Below the pieces are notes generated by a model. That model did not search any database. It was not told the origin of the DNA and saw only the letters and a list, made by a program, of their open reading frames with translations. The position numbers were made by a program, and so were the translations under genes. Below are positions 17,648-26,765 of a stretch of DNA of 64,000 nt, piece by piece. Each line of letters starts with the position of its first letter. Within the stretch, counting starts at the first letter, position 1. Origin of the DNA: Pseudomonas berkeleyensis (lineage in GTDB: Bacteria > Pseudomonadota > Gammaproteobacteria > Pseudomonadales > Pseudomonadaceae); the NCBI RefSeq assembly GCF_014109765.1, contig NZ_CP059139.1, positions 4,096,001 to 4,160,000 of the forward strand. Direction: 5' to 3'.

Positions 17648-18904
17648 ATGAGCAAGCCAAGTGTCGAATGGGAATCTCCTGTGTGTTGCCCCACAGCCTG
17701 GCACGTTACCCACTGGAGCCAAGATGCGTTCTGCCGGGGTGCGTACAGCACTCTTCTACCCGGTGGCCGTCCGGAACATCGCAAGGTGTTGGGCGAATGC
17801 CTGGGTGGACGGTTAGTGATCGCTGGCGAGGCCTGTAACCCCCATGCGCCGGCAATGACTCATGGTGCCTGGGACGACGGCATCCGGGCGGCCAGCCTCG
17901 CCGTCCAAAGCGGCGCCCAGCGAGTCATCGTCATTGGTGCGGGATGTGCTGGCCTGGCGGCTGCACGTCATCTACGCGCCCATGGTGTCGATTGTGTCGT
18001 CATCGAGGCTCGCAACCGTATCGGCGGCCGTACCCACAGCGTGCAACTGGGCTCGGTGACCGTGGACGTCGGCGCAGCGTGGCTACAGCAGTTCGCCGAC
18101 AACACTCTGGCCCGTGAGGCAGAGCGCCTTGGGGTTCGCGTCGTGGGAACCGACTTCGGTCAACCGCTTTCCGCTGCCAGTGATGGGCCGATCCACGGTA
18201 TCGACGAGGCTTGGCAGGCACTGCGCCAAGGGGTCGACCGTCTGATGCCCCTGTCTGAAGGGGTAGCACGCTACCTGGCGAGCCTGGAGCCGGATCAAGC
18301 TCGGCTCACACGTTATGCCATCGATGCCAACCTGATCAGCGAGGCCTGTCTCCCACTTGCAGAGCTTTCGGTGGAATCACTCGATGAAGAAGGCGTCGGC
18401 AATGATGATCACTTCCTGCCAGGCGGTTACAGCCAGATCATCGAGCACATGGCGACAGGGCTAGACATTCGTTTGAACCAGCCCGTCACGCAGATTGACT
18501 GGCGAAGCAGCGAACTCCGCGTCAACGACGAACGGGGCGATTTCTGCATCTGCACCGTGCCACTTGGTGTGCTCAAAACGCTGGAGTTTCTGCCTGAGCT
18601 GCCTAATGCGCAGCGAGATGCGTTGGCTCACCTTGGGATGGGCAGTCTCGAAAAAGTTGTGCTCCAGTTCGAGCAGCGCTGGTGGCCTCATTCGCCGACA
18701 GGTTATTTGCGCTGGTACGACACCCCGGCGAGCTGGATCGAATGGCTGGATCTGACCGACGCAGTCGGCAAGCCCACCATTGCGGGGCTCATCGCAGCTG
18801 ATGCTGTAGAGCGTCAGTTTGCTGGACGCAGTGACGAGGAAATTGCCCTAGCCGCGCGGGACGCCTTGAGATCCTGGGCCTCAGCCGTTAAGGCAGGCGC
18901 TTGA
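17648..18904 (+). CDS. Circularly permuted flavin amine oxidase, 418 aa
   Basis: Start at MSKPSVEW because GGAAGG lies 8 nt upstream; an in-frame ATG at 17576 lacks this. The order of modules is unusual. Residues about 18-86 (WHVTHWSQDAF, GAYSTLLPGG, GRLVIAGEAC, THGAWDDGIRAA) are the C-terminal FAD-binding end of monoamine-oxidase-type enzymes. They precede the normally N-terminal Rossmann motif (VIGAGCAG, 95-102; IGGRTH, 125-130). The protein stops at ALRSWASAVKAGA, just where that C-terminal module would normally begin. Both FAD segments are therefore present once, in swapped order. Predicted activity is oxidation of an amine to an aldehyde or imine. The substrate is unknown. Confidence 0.75.
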   Translation: MSKPSVEWESPVCCPTAWHVTHWSQDAFCRGAYSTLLPGGRPEHRKVLGECLGGRLVIAGEACNPHAPAMTHGAWDDGIRAASLAVQSGAQRVIVIGAGCAGLAAARHLRAHGVDCVVIEARNRIGGRTHSVQLGSVTVDVGAAWLQQFADNTLAREAERLGVRVVGTDFGQPLSAASDGPIHGIDEAWQALRQGVDRLMPLSEGVARYLASLEPDQARLTRYAIDANLISEACLPLAELSVESLDEEGVGNDDHFLPGGYSQIIEHMATGLDIRLNQPVTQIDWRSSELRVNDERGDFCICTVPLGVLKTLEFLPELPNAQRDALAHLGMGSLEKVVLQFEQRWWPHSPTGYLRWYDTPASWIEWLDLTDAVGKPTIAGLIAADAVERQFAGRSDEEIALAARDALRSWASAVKAGA

Positions 18905-19404
18905 TTTGCAAGATTTCGTACATGCGCCGGCAGAAATGAGATTGCTCTATTTTCCCTGCTGTAAACGTCGGCTTTTGGCCAGAAGCAGACATTAATCATA
19001 AACTGCTTCAGCTCGATAGCGGCCAGTCAAAAAACTTGATCCGGCCTCCAATATTGCTCAAATGTAGCCGAAGGCTAGGATGAGCCATGCGTAATTCTTA
19101 TTCAGTGCGTATTGCTCACTGTCTCGCTCAATAGCCAATGATATCAGCTGATATTTCCTAGTTAATTTTCTGATTTGTAAAACCTCTATGTCTTACAAGC
19201 AACTGTCGACTCAATCCACCGCAGAGTGCCTACCTTTTTGCTTGAGGCTCAAAAGAAAATCAGCTATGACTTCAATTAAATTAGCTATCACTATGCATAA
19301 AGCCCAGCGGAATAGACATAAATAAGGATCCGATTAAGCTTACCCTTTTGACAGAACAGCTGGAGGTACTGAAGGATATCTCAGTTTGTAAGTAGATAGT
19401 TTAA
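18905..19404. other. AT-rich intergenic region, no gene found
   Basis: Five hundred bases between the permuted amine oxidase and the convergent AraC gene. Base composition drops sharply in GC at its left side, marking the edge of an AT-rich segment. The 14-mer GGCCAGAAGCAGAC at 18977-18990 recurs exactly inverted at 22805-22818, on the other side of the segment. No coding frame or RNA gene was recognised. Confidence 0.5.
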
Positions 19405-20412
19405 TTACTCAACCCTTCTCTTCTCTTGCCATTGCTTATAGTTAAATGGAGACATGCCGACTTGTTGAGCAAAAGCACGTCTAAATGATGCATCATCGCT
19501 GTACCCGCACTGGCTCGCAACCTGTTTGACACTTACGCCAGGTATATCTAAGAGCATGCAGGCTGTTTCTATGCGCACGCGTGTAATGAAAGACTTTGGC
19601 GACTCACCTACTAGATCCTTTAAACGGCGGTGTAGCGTGCGTTCGCTCAAGTTGAGAGCGCCGGCAAGTTCCTCTGCTGTGATTCTAGGTTTTACGTGCC
19701 GCACAATCTGCTCCGCTTGCAACAGGAAGGGGTCGGCATTGTTTACAAATCCCCTTGGCGCATAGATCGCCTGAGGTAACGGTTGAGTATCTGCAACCGC
19801 AATATCTGCGGCTAGCTTAGCAATTTCCTTGCCAGCCAGGCGTCGAATTATATGCAGTGCGAGATCAATCCATGATAAAGGCCCTCCTGTCGTAACTATG
19901 CGATCCTGCTCCTCAACAGCTGCACCCCACACAACATGCGCCTTCGGAAAACGTCGCTTAAAAGTATGTTGCAGCCACCAGGTTGTAGTACAGCGTCTGC
20001 CATCGAGTAGCCCCCCTTCGCCAAGGACAAAAGTTCCTGCACAGGCTCCACCAATCCATGCGCCGCTATCGTGAGATCGCCTTAGCCACTTTGCGGCCTG
20101 CCGGATTGAGTCCGTGAGGGGGGGTAAGCCGTTATCACCAAGAGCCATGCCTGCTATAACTACCGCGTCGTATTTGTCATCAACCTGAAAAGCAGCATCT
20201 ACCTGAATCAGCTTGCCGGCTGGATCACAAACAGGCTGACCATCGAGGCTGACGACCTGTGTCTCTAGAGAAAAGCCAGGCGGGGCGATAACCCCCTGAG
20301 TTGGCCCTCCGGCTGGAGAGCGCAAAGCCTGGTTTGTCATCCAAAAAATGTCAGTTAGCCCAGAAACCGCTGACAACATGCTTCCATCTAGCGCGACTAT
20401 AGCAATGCGCAT
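19405..20412 (-). CDS. GlxA-family AraC-type regulator (AT-rich island), 335 aa
   Basis: Start taken at MRIAIVALDG, which opens the PfpI-like domain and has an AGGGGG ribosome site. A start 75 bp further upstream adds only non-homologous residues. Residues 1-180 are the amidotransferase-like sensor (GGACAGTFVLGEGGLLDG) and about 225-330 the AraC HTH pair (LAGALNLSERTLHRRLKDLVG, ASQCGYSDDASFRRAFAQQVG). Codon choice is AT-richer than in flanking genes. It is divergent from an alpha/beta hydrolase and MBL gene and is their likely regulator. Confidence 0.85.
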   Translation of the reverse strand: MRIAIVALDGSMLSAVSGLTDIFWMTNQALRSPAGGPTQGVIAPPGFSLETQVVSLDGQPVCDPAGKLIQVDAAFQVDDKYDAVVIAGMALGDNGLPPLTDSIRQAAKWLRRSHDSGAWIGGACAGTFVLGEGGLLDGRRCTTTWWLQHTFKRRFPKAHVVWGAAVEEQDRIVTTGGPLSWIDLALHIIRRLAGKEIAKLAADIAVADTQPLPQAIYAPRGFVNNADPFLLQAEQIVRHVKPRITAEELAGALNLSERTLHRRLKDLVGESPKSFITRVRIETACMLLDIPGVSVKQVASQCGYSDDASFRRAFAQQVGMSPFNYKQWQEKRRVE

Positions 20413-20531
20413 ACCTGCCCCCTGAATGGCGAGTTTTGTACGAAGAATGTCTAGGTCGCCGTCTTCGTTGCGGCGCAGGCCGTGCATAAAATCTTTGAGA
20501 AGATAGCCTGAAAGGACTGGAGCACGGACAA

Positions 20532-21356
20532 ATGCAAACTGGGTTTACTGGAGAATTTTTTCACATTAGGAATCTTCTCAAAGTTCTGGGATTAATTATG
20601 ATCAGTATCAACTCCCATTCACAAGAGTCCCAAGCTATGCAGGGGAGCAGTGCGATCATATTGGTGCATGGCGCCTTTACAGACGGATCAGTTTGGACTC
20701 CAGTGATCGCGGAACTGCAATTGAAGGGCTACGACGTAATAGCTGTACAAAATCCTCTCACTTCTTTAGAGGCTGATGTCGATAGTACAGTGAGGGCAAT
20801 TCGCCGATATCACAGAAATGTATTTCTGGTGGGGCATTCTTGGGGCGGCGCAGTAATTACTCAAGCGGGAAATCTACCAGCCGTGACAGGTTTGCTCTAT
20901 CTATCAGCGCTGGCGCCAGACACAGGTGAGTCAGTTAATGATCTACTTAGCTTTTTAAATGTACCGCTACCAAAGCTTAATGTGGACAATTCAGGGTTTG
21001 CTTGGATCGACGATCCGCACGACTATAAATCTGTAATGGCCGACGACTTATCTCAAATGCGAGTAAATCAGCTGGCAGCGGTTCAGAAACCAATTTATGC
21101 GAGTAGCTTTTCTGAAAAAATTGTTAATGCTGCTTGGCGAGAAAAGCCGACTTGGTACTCAGTGACATCAAGGGACAACGCCCTACCTCTAGCAGTGCAA
21201 GAGGCTATAGCTCGACGGATGAATGCCAAAGTCACCTACATAGACTCCAGTCATCTTTCAATGCTGGCGCATCCAGTTGAAGTGGCAACCATAATAGATC
21301 GTGCAGCAAAACAAGCGGCTCAACTCCAGGCTCAAGAAAACTTGAGTAAATATTAA
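20532..21356 (+). CDS. Alpha/beta-fold hydrolase, up to 274 aa
   Basis: LVHGAFTDGSVW (44-55) supplies the oxyanion region, GHSWGG (101-106, Ser103) the nucleophile elbow, and SSHLSMLAHP the catalytic His region. The start at 20532 has GGAG about 10 nt upstream. Later starts at 20598 and 20637 lack a ribosome site but would match the usual length better. The N-terminus has a short hydrophobic stretch (LLKVLGLIMISI) that could act as an export signal. The family includes esterases and lactonase-like enzymes. Pairing with an exported MBL enzyme suggests hydrolysis of an ester or lactone, but the substrate is unknown. Confidence 0.75.
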   Translation: MQTGFTGEFFHIRNLLKVLGLIMISINSHSQESQAMQGSSAIILVHGAFTDGSVWTPVIAELQLKGYDVIAVQNPLTSLEADVDSTVRAIRRYHRNVFLVGHSWGGAVITQAGNLPAVTGLLYLSALAPDTGESVNDLLSFLNVPLPKLNVDNSGFAWIDDPHDYKSVMADDLSQMRVNQLAAVQKPIYASSFSEKIVNAAWREKPTWYSVTSRDNALPLAVQEAIARRMNAKVTYIDSSHLSMLAHPVEVATIIDRAAKQAAQLQAQENLSKY

Positions 21357-21455
21357 TTGCTTTTGTTTCCACGCTTGCCACTTATTACTCAGGTATAGCT
21401 ATTGCGATTTAGTCAAACCCACATCGCCAAGAATCACAGAGAAGAGAGACTCCAT

Positions 21456-22427
21456 ATGAAACGTCGCAACATGATTAAAGTAATAGGTTCAGTTTTAGCA
21501 TTATCCATGGCGTCCACTCTGCCCGCGCTCGCGCAATCCGCTCCAGATTTCGGACTGCCAACGTTGCCGCAGGAGCGCGTCCACCGCATTAAAATGGGAG
21601 ATATAGAAATTATCGCTTTGCACGACGGCGCAACTCGGCTGCCCTTGCATGAACGCTATGTCGCAAACGCACCTTTCGACGAAGTAAAAAAATTGGCTTC
21701 TGCCCAAGGTCTTAGCTCTGATTACGTCGAACTCCCCTTCACTGCATATCTGGTAGTCTCAGGATCTCGCCATATTCTTCTCGATACGGGGCTCGGCGAG
21801 TTTGGTTCACCGAAAGAAACTACTGGTAAGCTACTTGAAAGCCTCCGATTAGCCGGCTACAAACCCGAAGACATAGATACTATTCTTATCTCCCACTTCC
21901 ATGCGGATCATATCAGTGGGCTGAGAAAATCTGACGGTACATTCGTTTATCCCAATGCCAAGGTCTGGGTTCCCAGGCCAGAATATGACTACTGGATGAG
22001 TGATGCGAATATGCAAGCGGCACCACAACAGCGCAAAGGCGCTTTTGATATCGCGCGGCGAGTGTTCGTTGGCATGCCTGAAAGCATGTTGAATAAGTTC
22101 GAGCCAGGAATAGAAGTTGCTCCTGATATATTTTCAAAAGCTGCGTATGGACATACACCAGGCCACACTGTTTATGAGATCAGGTCTGGCTCAAGTTCTT
22201 TTTACTACATTGCTGACATGATTAATGTGCCTGCTTTCTTTGCGACCCATCCTGAATGGATGGTTGCAAGTGATATTGATCCGGACAGCGCACTAAAAGT
22301 ACGCCAGCAGTTTTTGCAGGTTGTGGATAAAACCAACCCGTTGGTGGGCGGTTTCCATTTCCCATTTCCGGGCGTAGGTCACCTTAAAGCTGATGGGGCC
22401 GGATACAAATTTTACCCCGAGCAATAA
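21456..22427 (+). CDS. Exported MBL-fold metallo-hydrolase, 323 aa
   Basis: The start MKRRNMIKVIG has GAGAGAG upstream and opens a Sec-type signal peptide (n-region KRR, hydrophobic to about 22, cleavage near ALAQSA). The zinc-binding signature HFHADH is near 147-152, with further His in GHTPGH and GGFHFP. The fold covers lactonases, glyoxalases and arylsulfatase-type enzymes. The SHFHADHISGL context and the length resemble AHL-lactonase-like periplasmic hydrolases, but this is not decisive. It sits 99 bp after the alpha/beta hydrolase on the same strand and shares its low GC. Confidence 0.8.
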   Translation: MKRRNMIKVIGSVLALSMASTLPALAQSAPDFGLPTLPQERVHRIKMGDIEIIALHDGATRLPLHERYVANAPFDEVKKLASAQGLSSDYVELPFTAYLVVSGSRHILLDTGLGEFGSPKETTGKLLESLRLAGYKPEDIDTILISHFHADHISGLRKSDGTFVYPNAKVWVPRPEYDYWMSDANMQAAPQQRKGAFDIARRVFVGMPESMLNKFEPGIEVAPDIFSKAAYGHTPGHTVYEIRSGSSSFYYIADMINVPAFFATHPEWMVASDIDPDSALKVRQQFLQVVDKTNPLVGGFHFPFPGVGHLKADGAGYKFYPEQ

Positions 22428-22444
22428 AACCTTCGGCTGGCTAC

Positions 22445-22476
22445 ATAGCTGCCTACGTCTCCACTTAGGCAGCTAT
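22445..22476 (+). terminator. Perfect hairpin after the MBL-fold gene
   Basis: ATAGCTGCCTA pairs with TAGGCAGCTAT (11-bp perfect stem, 10-nt loop), starting 18 bp after the MBL stop codon. It lacks a clear T-tract but is well placed as a 3' terminator or stabiliser. Confidence 0.55.
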
Positions 22477-22897
22477 CTTAGACCTGCTATTTCCTAACAT
22501 TTGCGCGGAGTCACCAGCCGAGCGCGGCCCGTGTTGCAGGCCAGTCTTTTAATGCCCACGGTGAATGTCGTTAGAGGCGCCTCCGCTGCCAACTCTGCAT
22601 TTTCCCTAGCTCAGGGCAGCCTATAGGCCGTTGGCCTGAGCTCCAACGCCGTGAGTTAGCAACTGCAATTTCTGCCCACTGACGTGCTGATAACCTCGGT
22701 GTGCAAAAACCTTTTTGCCGTACAGGTGGTTGGCCGCGCAGCAGGAAGTATTCGCCTGGATCCGGCGACACGGCCTTGGATTGGCTGGCGATCTCGTGAT
22801 GGAAGTCTGCTTCTGGCCGCTCGCAGCCATCTAACCTAAAAAGAACAACACACATATGCAGCCCCGCCACCTGGATCACCACCTTGCTCTCCCCTCT
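22477..22897. other. Intergenic region with Pseudomonas-type repeat remnants, no gene
   Basis: About 420 bp after the MBL operon. It contains GTCTGCTTCTGGCC at 22805-22818, an exact inverted copy of 18977-18990. An open 103-codon frame on the minus strand lacks a ribosome site and any family motif and is not called. GC rises again here, marking the right edge of the island. Confidence 0.4.
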
Positions 22898-23656
22898 CTA
22901 GCTCTCCAACGCCACCACCAACCGCTGCGCCTCTTCCTTCATCACCTGCGCCAGTGCCTGGCGTCGGGCATCGGTCATGCGCGGTCGCGCCAGCGCACAG
23001 CTGAGTGCGCCGAGTGGCTGTCCGCTGACGTCGAGGATTGGCACTGCCAAACCGGTGTAGCCCGGCAGGCGTTTATCGACCAGGCCGCTGGCGTAGCCCA
23101 GGCGTTTTACGCTGGGCAGGCTGGCGGTGATGCGTTCCACCTCCAGGCCGTAGTCCAGGCGCAAGGTCGCAGCGTTGTGGGCGAGGATTTCATTGCGCTC
23201 GCTGCGGCCGAGCCAGGCCAGTAGTACCTGCGAGGCCTGGCCGACGCCCATGGGGATGCGCCCGCCTACCGCGCCGCTGTAGCTCTGCACCGGCAACTCG
23301 CCGGCCAGCATGTCCAGGCACAACACCTGGTGACCGTCCGCCACCAACAGGAAGAAGCTGTCACCGAAGCGCTGCGCCAGGCGTAGCAACACCGGTCGCG
23401 CCCGTTCACGCAGGGCGCTGGCATTGCCAGCCTGGGCACCGAGGGCGAACAGTTCGTAGCCGAGCACGTAGCGCCCACGCGGCACCGCGCCGCGCACGAA
23501 GCCCTGGCGGCGCAGGTACTGCAGCAGGCGGTAGGCGGTGGCCTGCGAGCAGCCGATTGCCGCGCGCAGTTCGTCCAGGCTGGCGCCCTGCTGACCGGAG
23601 GCAGCAATGACGCGCAACAGCAGGAACGCTCGCTCCAGGGTCTGGGTGCCGCTCAT
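22898..23656 (-). CDS. IclR-family regulator, 252 aa
   Basis: An N-terminal winged helix (LERAFLLLRVIAASG, LDELRAAIGCSQATAYRLLQYL) is joined to an IclR ligand domain (MGVGQASQVLLAWL, GYASGLVDKRLPGYTGLAVPILD). A start 12 bp upstream (MRNAMSG) is equally possible because neither has a strong ribosome site. It is divergent from the FAD oxidoreductase at 23783 and is its probable regulator. It may also oversee the neighbouring aldehyde dehydrogenase. Confidence 0.85.
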   Translation of the reverse strand: MSGTQTLERAFLLLRVIAASGQQGASLDELRAAIGCSQATAYRLLQYLRRQGFVRGAVPRGRYVLGYELFALGAQAGNASALRERARPVLLRLAQRFGDSFFLLVADGHQVLCLDMLAGELPVQSYSGAVGGRIPMGVGQASQVLLAWLGRSERNEILAHNAATLRLDYGLEVERITASLPSVKRLGYASGLVDKRLPGYTGLAVPILDVSGQPLGALSCALARPRMTDARRQALAQVMKEEAQRLVVALES

Positions 23657-23747
23657 GGCATTTCTCATATGCTGATAAAGGAAGGCAGGCAAGTGCGATG
23701 CAAATTGCACGCCCTGCCGGTCAGGGCATGCTCGTCGCCAGGTTCTT

Positions 23748-23770
23748 TCGGTGCGCACGGCGCACCCTAC
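23748..23770. repeat. REP-like palindromic unit
   Basis: TCGGTGCGCACGGCGCACCCTAC; the same 23 bases occur at 49928-49950 in the tandem array. Here it lies just upstream of the FAD oxidoreductase ribosome binding site. Confidence 0.6.
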
Positions 23771-23782
23771 CGGAGGGCGTGC

Positions 23783-25075
23783 ATGTATCCGCAGATTGAA
23801 CAGGTGGTCAGCGACAGGCTGCCGAACAGCACCGAAGTCGCCATCATCGGCGGCGGCATTATCGGCGTCAGCACGGCCTATTGGCTGGCCCGCCGCGGTA
23901 TCGCCGTCACCCTGCTGGAAAAGGGCCTGATCGGCGCCGAGCAGTCGTCGCGCAACTGGGGCTGGTGCCGCAGCATGGGCCGCGATCTGACGGAAATTCC
24001 CCTGGCCCTGGCCAGCCTGCGCTTATGGGACAGTTGGCAAACGCAGCTCGGCGAAGACCTGGGCTTTCGCCGCAGCGGCGTGCTCTACGCCTGCGAAAAC
24101 CCACGCCAGCTGCAACAGCAGGCCGATTGGTTGCAGGCCGCTAGCATCCATGGCGTGCACGCACGGCTGCTGGAAGGCAAAGAGCTGCTGCGGGTGATGC
24201 CCGAAGGCACCGCCGCAGGGTGGAGCGGCGCGCTGCACACGCCCAACGATGGCCGCGCCGAACCGCACCGCGCCAGTGCAGTGATCGCCCGCGCCGCGCA
24301 ACGCCTGGGCGCACGTATCGTCACCGGCTGCGCAGTGCGTGGGCTGGACATCGAGGCGGGTCGGGTACGCGGGCTGTACAGCGAGCAGGGCCGACTGCAT
24401 TGCAGCAATGTGGTGCTCGCCGGCGGCGCCTGGTCGACGCTGTTCTGCGCCAACCTTGGCCTGCGCCTGCCACAACTGAAGGTGGTGGCCTCGGTAATGC
24501 GCACCACGCCGATGGCCGGCGGCCCGGAGCTGGCCGTGGGTGCCAGCCGCTACGCCTTTCGCAAGCGCGCCGACGGCGGTTATACGATTGCGCAGCGCAA
24601 CGGCAACCTGGCGCCAATCACACCGGACAGCTTGCGTTACCTCGGTGATTTTCTCCCGGCACTGAGCAAGCAGTTTCGCGAAGTGCGCCTGCGCCTGGAC
24701 GGTCGTTTTCTCGACGAGCTACGCCAGCCACGGCGTTGGGATATGGACAGCGAGAGCCCCTTCGAGCGCTGCCGGGTACTCGACCCGCAGCCCTCCCCGG
24801 CCATCCTGGCCGAAGCGCGCGACGCCCTGGCGGCCGCTTTTCCCTTCTTCCGTCAGATACGCGTGGAGCAAAGCTGGGCCGGGGTGATGGACGTCACCCC
24901 GGATGCCATCCCGGTAATCGGCCCGGTCGAGAAATTGCCAGGGCTGTTTCTTTCCACCGGTTATTCCGGCCACGGCTTCGGCATCGCGCCCGGCGCCGGC
25001 CACTTGCTGGCCGACCTGATCGACGGCAGCACGCCGCTGGTCGATCCCAGCCCCTTCGCCTACGACAGGCTCTGA
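23783..25075 (+). CDS. FAD-dependent D-amino-acid-dehydrogenase-type oxidoreductase, 430 aa
   Basis: Begins MYPQIEQV with GGAGGG 6 nt upstream. IIGGGIIGVSTAYWLARRG is the DAO-superfamily Rossmann motif, and the C-terminus carries GLFLSTGYSGHGFGIAPGAG. RNWGWCRSMGRD follows the FAD site. The family (DadA, glycine/sarcosine oxidase-like) oxidises C-N bonds of amino acids or secondary amines. It lies between an IclR gene and the convergent aldehyde dehydrogenase, and may generate the aldehyde that enzyme removes. Part of the amine cluster; substrate unknown. Confidence 0.8.
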   Translation: MYPQIEQVVSDRLPNSTEVAIIGGGIIGVSTAYWLARRGIAVTLLEKGLIGAEQSSRNWGWCRSMGRDLTEIPLALASLRLWDSWQTQLGEDLGFRRSGVLYACENPRQLQQQADWLQAASIHGVHARLLEGKELLRVMPEGTAAGWSGALHTPNDGRAEPHRASAVIARAAQRLGARIVTGCAVRGLDIEAGRVRGLYSEQGRLHCSNVVLAGGAWSTLFCANLGLRLPQLKVVASVMRTTPMAGGPELAVGASRYAFRKRADGGYTIAQRNGNLAPITPDSLRYLGDFLPALSKQFREVRLRLDGRFLDELRQPRRWDMDSESPFERCRVLDPQPSPAILAEARDALAAAFPFFRQIRVEQSWAGVMDVTPDAIPVIGPVEKLPGLFLSTGYSGHGFGIAPGAGHLLADLIDGSTPLVDPSPFAYDRL

Positions 25076-25127
25076 GCAACCTCATGCACAACGGCGTGCA
25101 AGCGATTGCGGCAGAGCCAGTGCCCGC

Positions 25128-26609
25128 TTACTTGATGTACCAGCCCCAGGGCTGATCACTGTCGTAACGGGTGACCTGCTTGACCTCGCGGTAGCTGTCG
25201 AACCCCCACTGGCCCAGCTCGCGGCCGATGCCGCTCTGCTTGTAGCCACCCCAGGGCGCTTCGGTGAAGGTTGGCTGCGAGCAGTTGATCCACACGATAC
25301 CGGCACGCAGGCCCTTGGCCACTCGCTCGGCACGCGGCAGGTCGCGTGACATCACCGCGGCGGCCAGGCCGAACGGCGAATCGTTGGCCAGGCGCAGGGC
25401 TTCGGCCTCGTCGTCGAAGGCACGCAGGCACACCACCGGGCCGAAGATCTCCTCGCGCCAGATATCGCTGTCGGTCGGTACGTCGGCGAAGATCGCCGGC
25501 GTCAGGTAGTAGCCCTTGTCCAAGCCTACCGGTCGCTCGCCGCCATGCAGCAGACGCGCCCCGCTGCTGCGGCCGGAGTCGATGGCAGCCAGCACCTTGT
25601 CGTATTGCCCACGGCTGACCAGCGGGCCGAGCAGTACGCCCTCTTCCAGGCCATTGCCGATGCGGATTTTCTGCGTCTCCGCGACCAGTCTTTCCAGCAG
25701 CGCCGGGTACAGCTCGCGCTGCACAAGAACCCGCGAAGTGGCCGAGCAGACCTGGCCCTGGTTCCAGAAGATGCCGAACATGATCCACTCCACCGCGGCC
25801 TCGACATCGCTGTCGGCGAACACGATGAAGGGCGATTTGCCGCCCAGTTCCAGGCTGAGGTTCTTGATCTCGCGCGAGGCAGCCTGCATCACCCGGCGCC
25901 CGGTCGGCACGCTGCCGGTGAAGGCCAGCTTGTCCACCAGCGGATGCTCGGTCAGTGGTGCACCGGCATCCGGCCCAAGCCCGGTAACCAGGTTGAACAC
26001 CCCGGCCGGCACACCCGCTTCGTGGACGATGGCGGCCAGTTCCAGCGCCGTCAGCGACGTCAGCTCGGAGGGTTTGAGCACGATGCAGCAACCGGCAGCC
26101 AGCGCCGGAGCGACCTTCCAGGCCGCCATCAGCAGCGGGAAGTTCCACGGAATGATCGCGCCCACCACGCCAACCGGCTCGCGCTCCACCCAGGAGCTGA
26201 AGCGCTCGTCGGCCAGGGCGATATCTTGCCGGGGTTGCGCATCGGCAGCTTCGGCAAGGCCCGCGTAGAACTCGAAGCAGCCTGCGGCATCACCCAGATC
26301 CCACTCGGCCTCGGGCAGCGGCTTGCCGTTGTCGCGCACCTCCAGCTCGGCCAGTTGCGGCAGACGCTGGCGAATACCGGTGGCGATGGCGCGCAGTACC
26401 TTGCCACGCTCGGCACCGGACATGCGCGGCCAGGGGCCTTCATCGAAAGCACGGCGCGCGGCGCGCACCGCCAGGTCGACATCCTCGGCCGTGGCCGCCG
26501 GCACCCGGGCCAGCAGCGTTTCGTCACTCGGATCAGTGCTGGCGAAGCTGCCGCCCTTGATTGGCAGCGTCCACTGCCCGTCGATGTACAGATGCTGATA
26601 GCTATCCAT
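25128..26609 (-). CDS. NAD-dependent aldehyde dehydrogenase, aminoaldehyde/betaine-aldehyde type, 493 aa
   Basis: A canonical ALDH: NAD/PWNFP segment (IIPWNFPLL), catalytic Glu in LELGGKSP, catalytic Cys near 288 in GQVCSATS, and EIFGPVV. The sequence WINCSQPTFTEAPWGG, followed by GIGREL, resembles the NCSQPCF-APWGG signature of ALDH10 aminoaldehyde dehydrogenases, so an omega-aminoaldehyde or betaine-aldehyde-like substrate is favoured. It is on the same strand as the polyamine-transport operon downstream of the truncated uridylyltransferase gene, separated from it by a repeat element. Confidence 0.85.
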   Translation of the reverse strand: MDSYQHLYIDGQWTLPIKGGSFASTDPSDETLLARVPAATAEDVDLAVRAARRAFDEGPWPRMSGAERGKVLRAIATGIRQRLPQLAELEVRDNGKPLPEAEWDLGDAAGCFEFYAGLAEAADAQPRQDIALADERFSSWVEREPVGVVGAIIPWNFPLLMAAWKVAPALAAGCCIVLKPSELTSLTALELAAIVHEAGVPAGVFNLVTGLGPDAGAPLTEHPLVDKLAFTGSVPTGRRVMQAASREIKNLSLELGGKSPFIVFADSDVEAAVEWIMFGIFWNQGQVCSATSRVLVQRELYPALLERLVAETQKIRIGNGLEEGVLLGPLVSRGQYDKVLAAIDSGRSSGARLLHGGERPVGLDKGYYLTPAIFADVPTDSDIWREEIFGPVVCLRAFDDEAEALRLANDSPFGLAAAVMSRDLPRAERVAKGLRAGIVWINCSQPTFTEAPWGGYKQSGIGRELGQWGFDSYREVKQVTRYDSDQPWGWYIK

Positions 26610-26623
26610 TGGCTATTCCTCTC

Positions 26624-26765
26624 AAAACTTGTTCACAATCTGCTGTGCGTCGGCTCTGCTGCGTTAAAAACAGGCTCGGATTGCTCATTTACAGCTCGTA
26701 AACTCCGCATCCTCGCCTGTTTTTGCCTTGCATAGCTCTAGCTCGCAAGATCGTGAACAGGTTTT
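26624..26765. repeat. Small inverted-repeat element, copy A
   Basis: A 142-bp segment with 18-bp terminal inverted repeats (AAAACTTGTTCACAATCT and the complement of AGATCGTGAACAGGTTTT; 16 of 18 match) and an internal AAAAACAGGC/GCCTGTTTTT hairpin. It shares the ends and core phrases (GCGTTAAAAACAG, TGCTCATTTACA, CTCGTAAA, CTGTTTTTGC) with the copy at 40642-40868. No transposase is encoded. It looks like a MITE-type or REP-related dispersed element. Its right end overlaps the 3' end of the GlmU-like gene. Confidence 0.75.

Noticed and set aside
20412..20487. Longer start of the island AraC regulator
   Set aside because: The extra 25 residues lack family similarity, and the internal ATG has AGGGGG upstream.
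22571..22882. A 103-codon minus-strand frame in the intergenic region
   Set aside because: No ribosome site or family resemblance; the region resembles Pseudomonas repeat remnants.
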